A stretch of DNA of 5,614 bases, taken from Methanothrix sp. (GTDB lineage Archaea; Halobacteriota; Methanosarcinia; Methanotrichales; Methanotrichaceae). Every line of letters starts with the position of its first letter. Position 1 is the stretch's first letter. Location: positions 1 to 5,614 of the forward strand of contig JAJRAX010000024.1 in NCBI GenBank assembly GCA_028679775.1, written 5' to 3'. A program made the position numbers and the translations under genes. Positions 5,440 to 5,614 of the stretch are shown piece by piece. The notes under the pieces are model-generated. The model was given only the letters and a program-made list of their open reading frames with translations. It had not been told where the DNA came from and made no database searches.

Positions 5440-5613
5440 TCATTCGCTCCTCCTAAATCCCATCCAAATGACAGAAAGCACTGCCAGCACCAGGCCAATT
5501 CCGAGCAGCGGTGCCGCGGATGATCCGGAGGGCGTGCTCTCTGTGTCCACAGCTTGCATCACATAGCCCTTGACTTCTCCTGCAGCAGAATCGGATGGAT
5601 TCGGACTGGAGGC
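5440..5613 (-). CDS. C-terminal end of a membrane-anchored surface protein (partial)
   Basis: The last 57 codons of a gene that continues beyond the right edge; the stop (TGA) is at 5440-5442. The visible tail has a Ser/Pro/Asp linker, a short GEVKGYVMQAVDTE segment, a second linker (STPSGSSAAP), about 18 hydrophobic residues (LLGIGLVLAVLSVIWMGF), and RRSE at the end. A low-complexity linker, single membrane span and short basic tail is the usual layout of archaeal surface proteins held in the membrane by their C-terminus. The PGF motif of archaeosortase substrates is not present, so anchoring is probably by the span itself. The main domain is outside the window. Surface-layer-type proteins and the large CobN-like chelatase proteins of methanogens are possibilities I cannot test. 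It converges on the radical SAM gene. Confidence 0.72.
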   Translation of the reverse strand, partial: ASSPNPSDSAAGEVKGYVMQAVDTESTPSGSSAAPLLGIGLVLAVLSVIWMGFRRSE

Positions 5614-5614
5614 A

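Overview
The window reads as a gene-dense stretch of a methanogenic euryarchaeon, probably of the Methanothrix/Methanosaeta or Methanosarcina lineage. This rests on the protein set: archaeal SRP19, a DUF211 protein, a probable DUF2209 protein, archaeal-type HflX, UPF0280 and a methanogen-type SPASM radical SAM protein. Archaeal TATA-like and oligo-T signals agree. Family names come from recognising protein motifs by eye; no database was searched, so the lineage is inference.

Layout. Positions 1-204 hold no gene I can name, only overlapping short dyads and an archaeal TATA-like box. From 205 come srp19 (205-507), an oligo-T terminator candidate, and a DUF211 gene (619-912, possibly starting at 598). 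A 226-base gap (913-1138) contains several hairpins and a 22-codon ORF with a Cys-Gly-Cys motif. A tight same-strand run follows: PHP-domain phosphoesterase (1139-1771), DUF2209-like protein (1805-2188), HflX GTPase (2181-3422, 8-base overlap with the gene before), UPF0280/ApbE-like protein (3438-4169) and a radical SAM/SPASM enzyme (4201-5385). Spacings of 33, -8, 15 and 31 bases suggest a single operon, perhaps with extra internal starts. The last gene, on the minus strand, enters from the right edge and shows only its C-terminal membrane anchor (5440-5613). It converges on the radical SAM gene across a 54-base intergenic dyad.

How they fit together. SRP19 (membrane targeting) and HflX (ribosome-associated GTPase) are translation/targeting genes. 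DUF211, DUF2209 and UPF0280 are conserved archaeal proteins of unknown role. The most interesting gene is the radical SAM enzyme. Its eight SPASM cysteines fall at spacings like those of anaerobic sulfatase maturases, but the position expected to carry the catalytic Asp of those enzymes is Tyr. It is probably a peptide- or protein-modifying enzyme with an unknown substrate. No mobile element, CRISPR array, tRNA or rRNA was seen.
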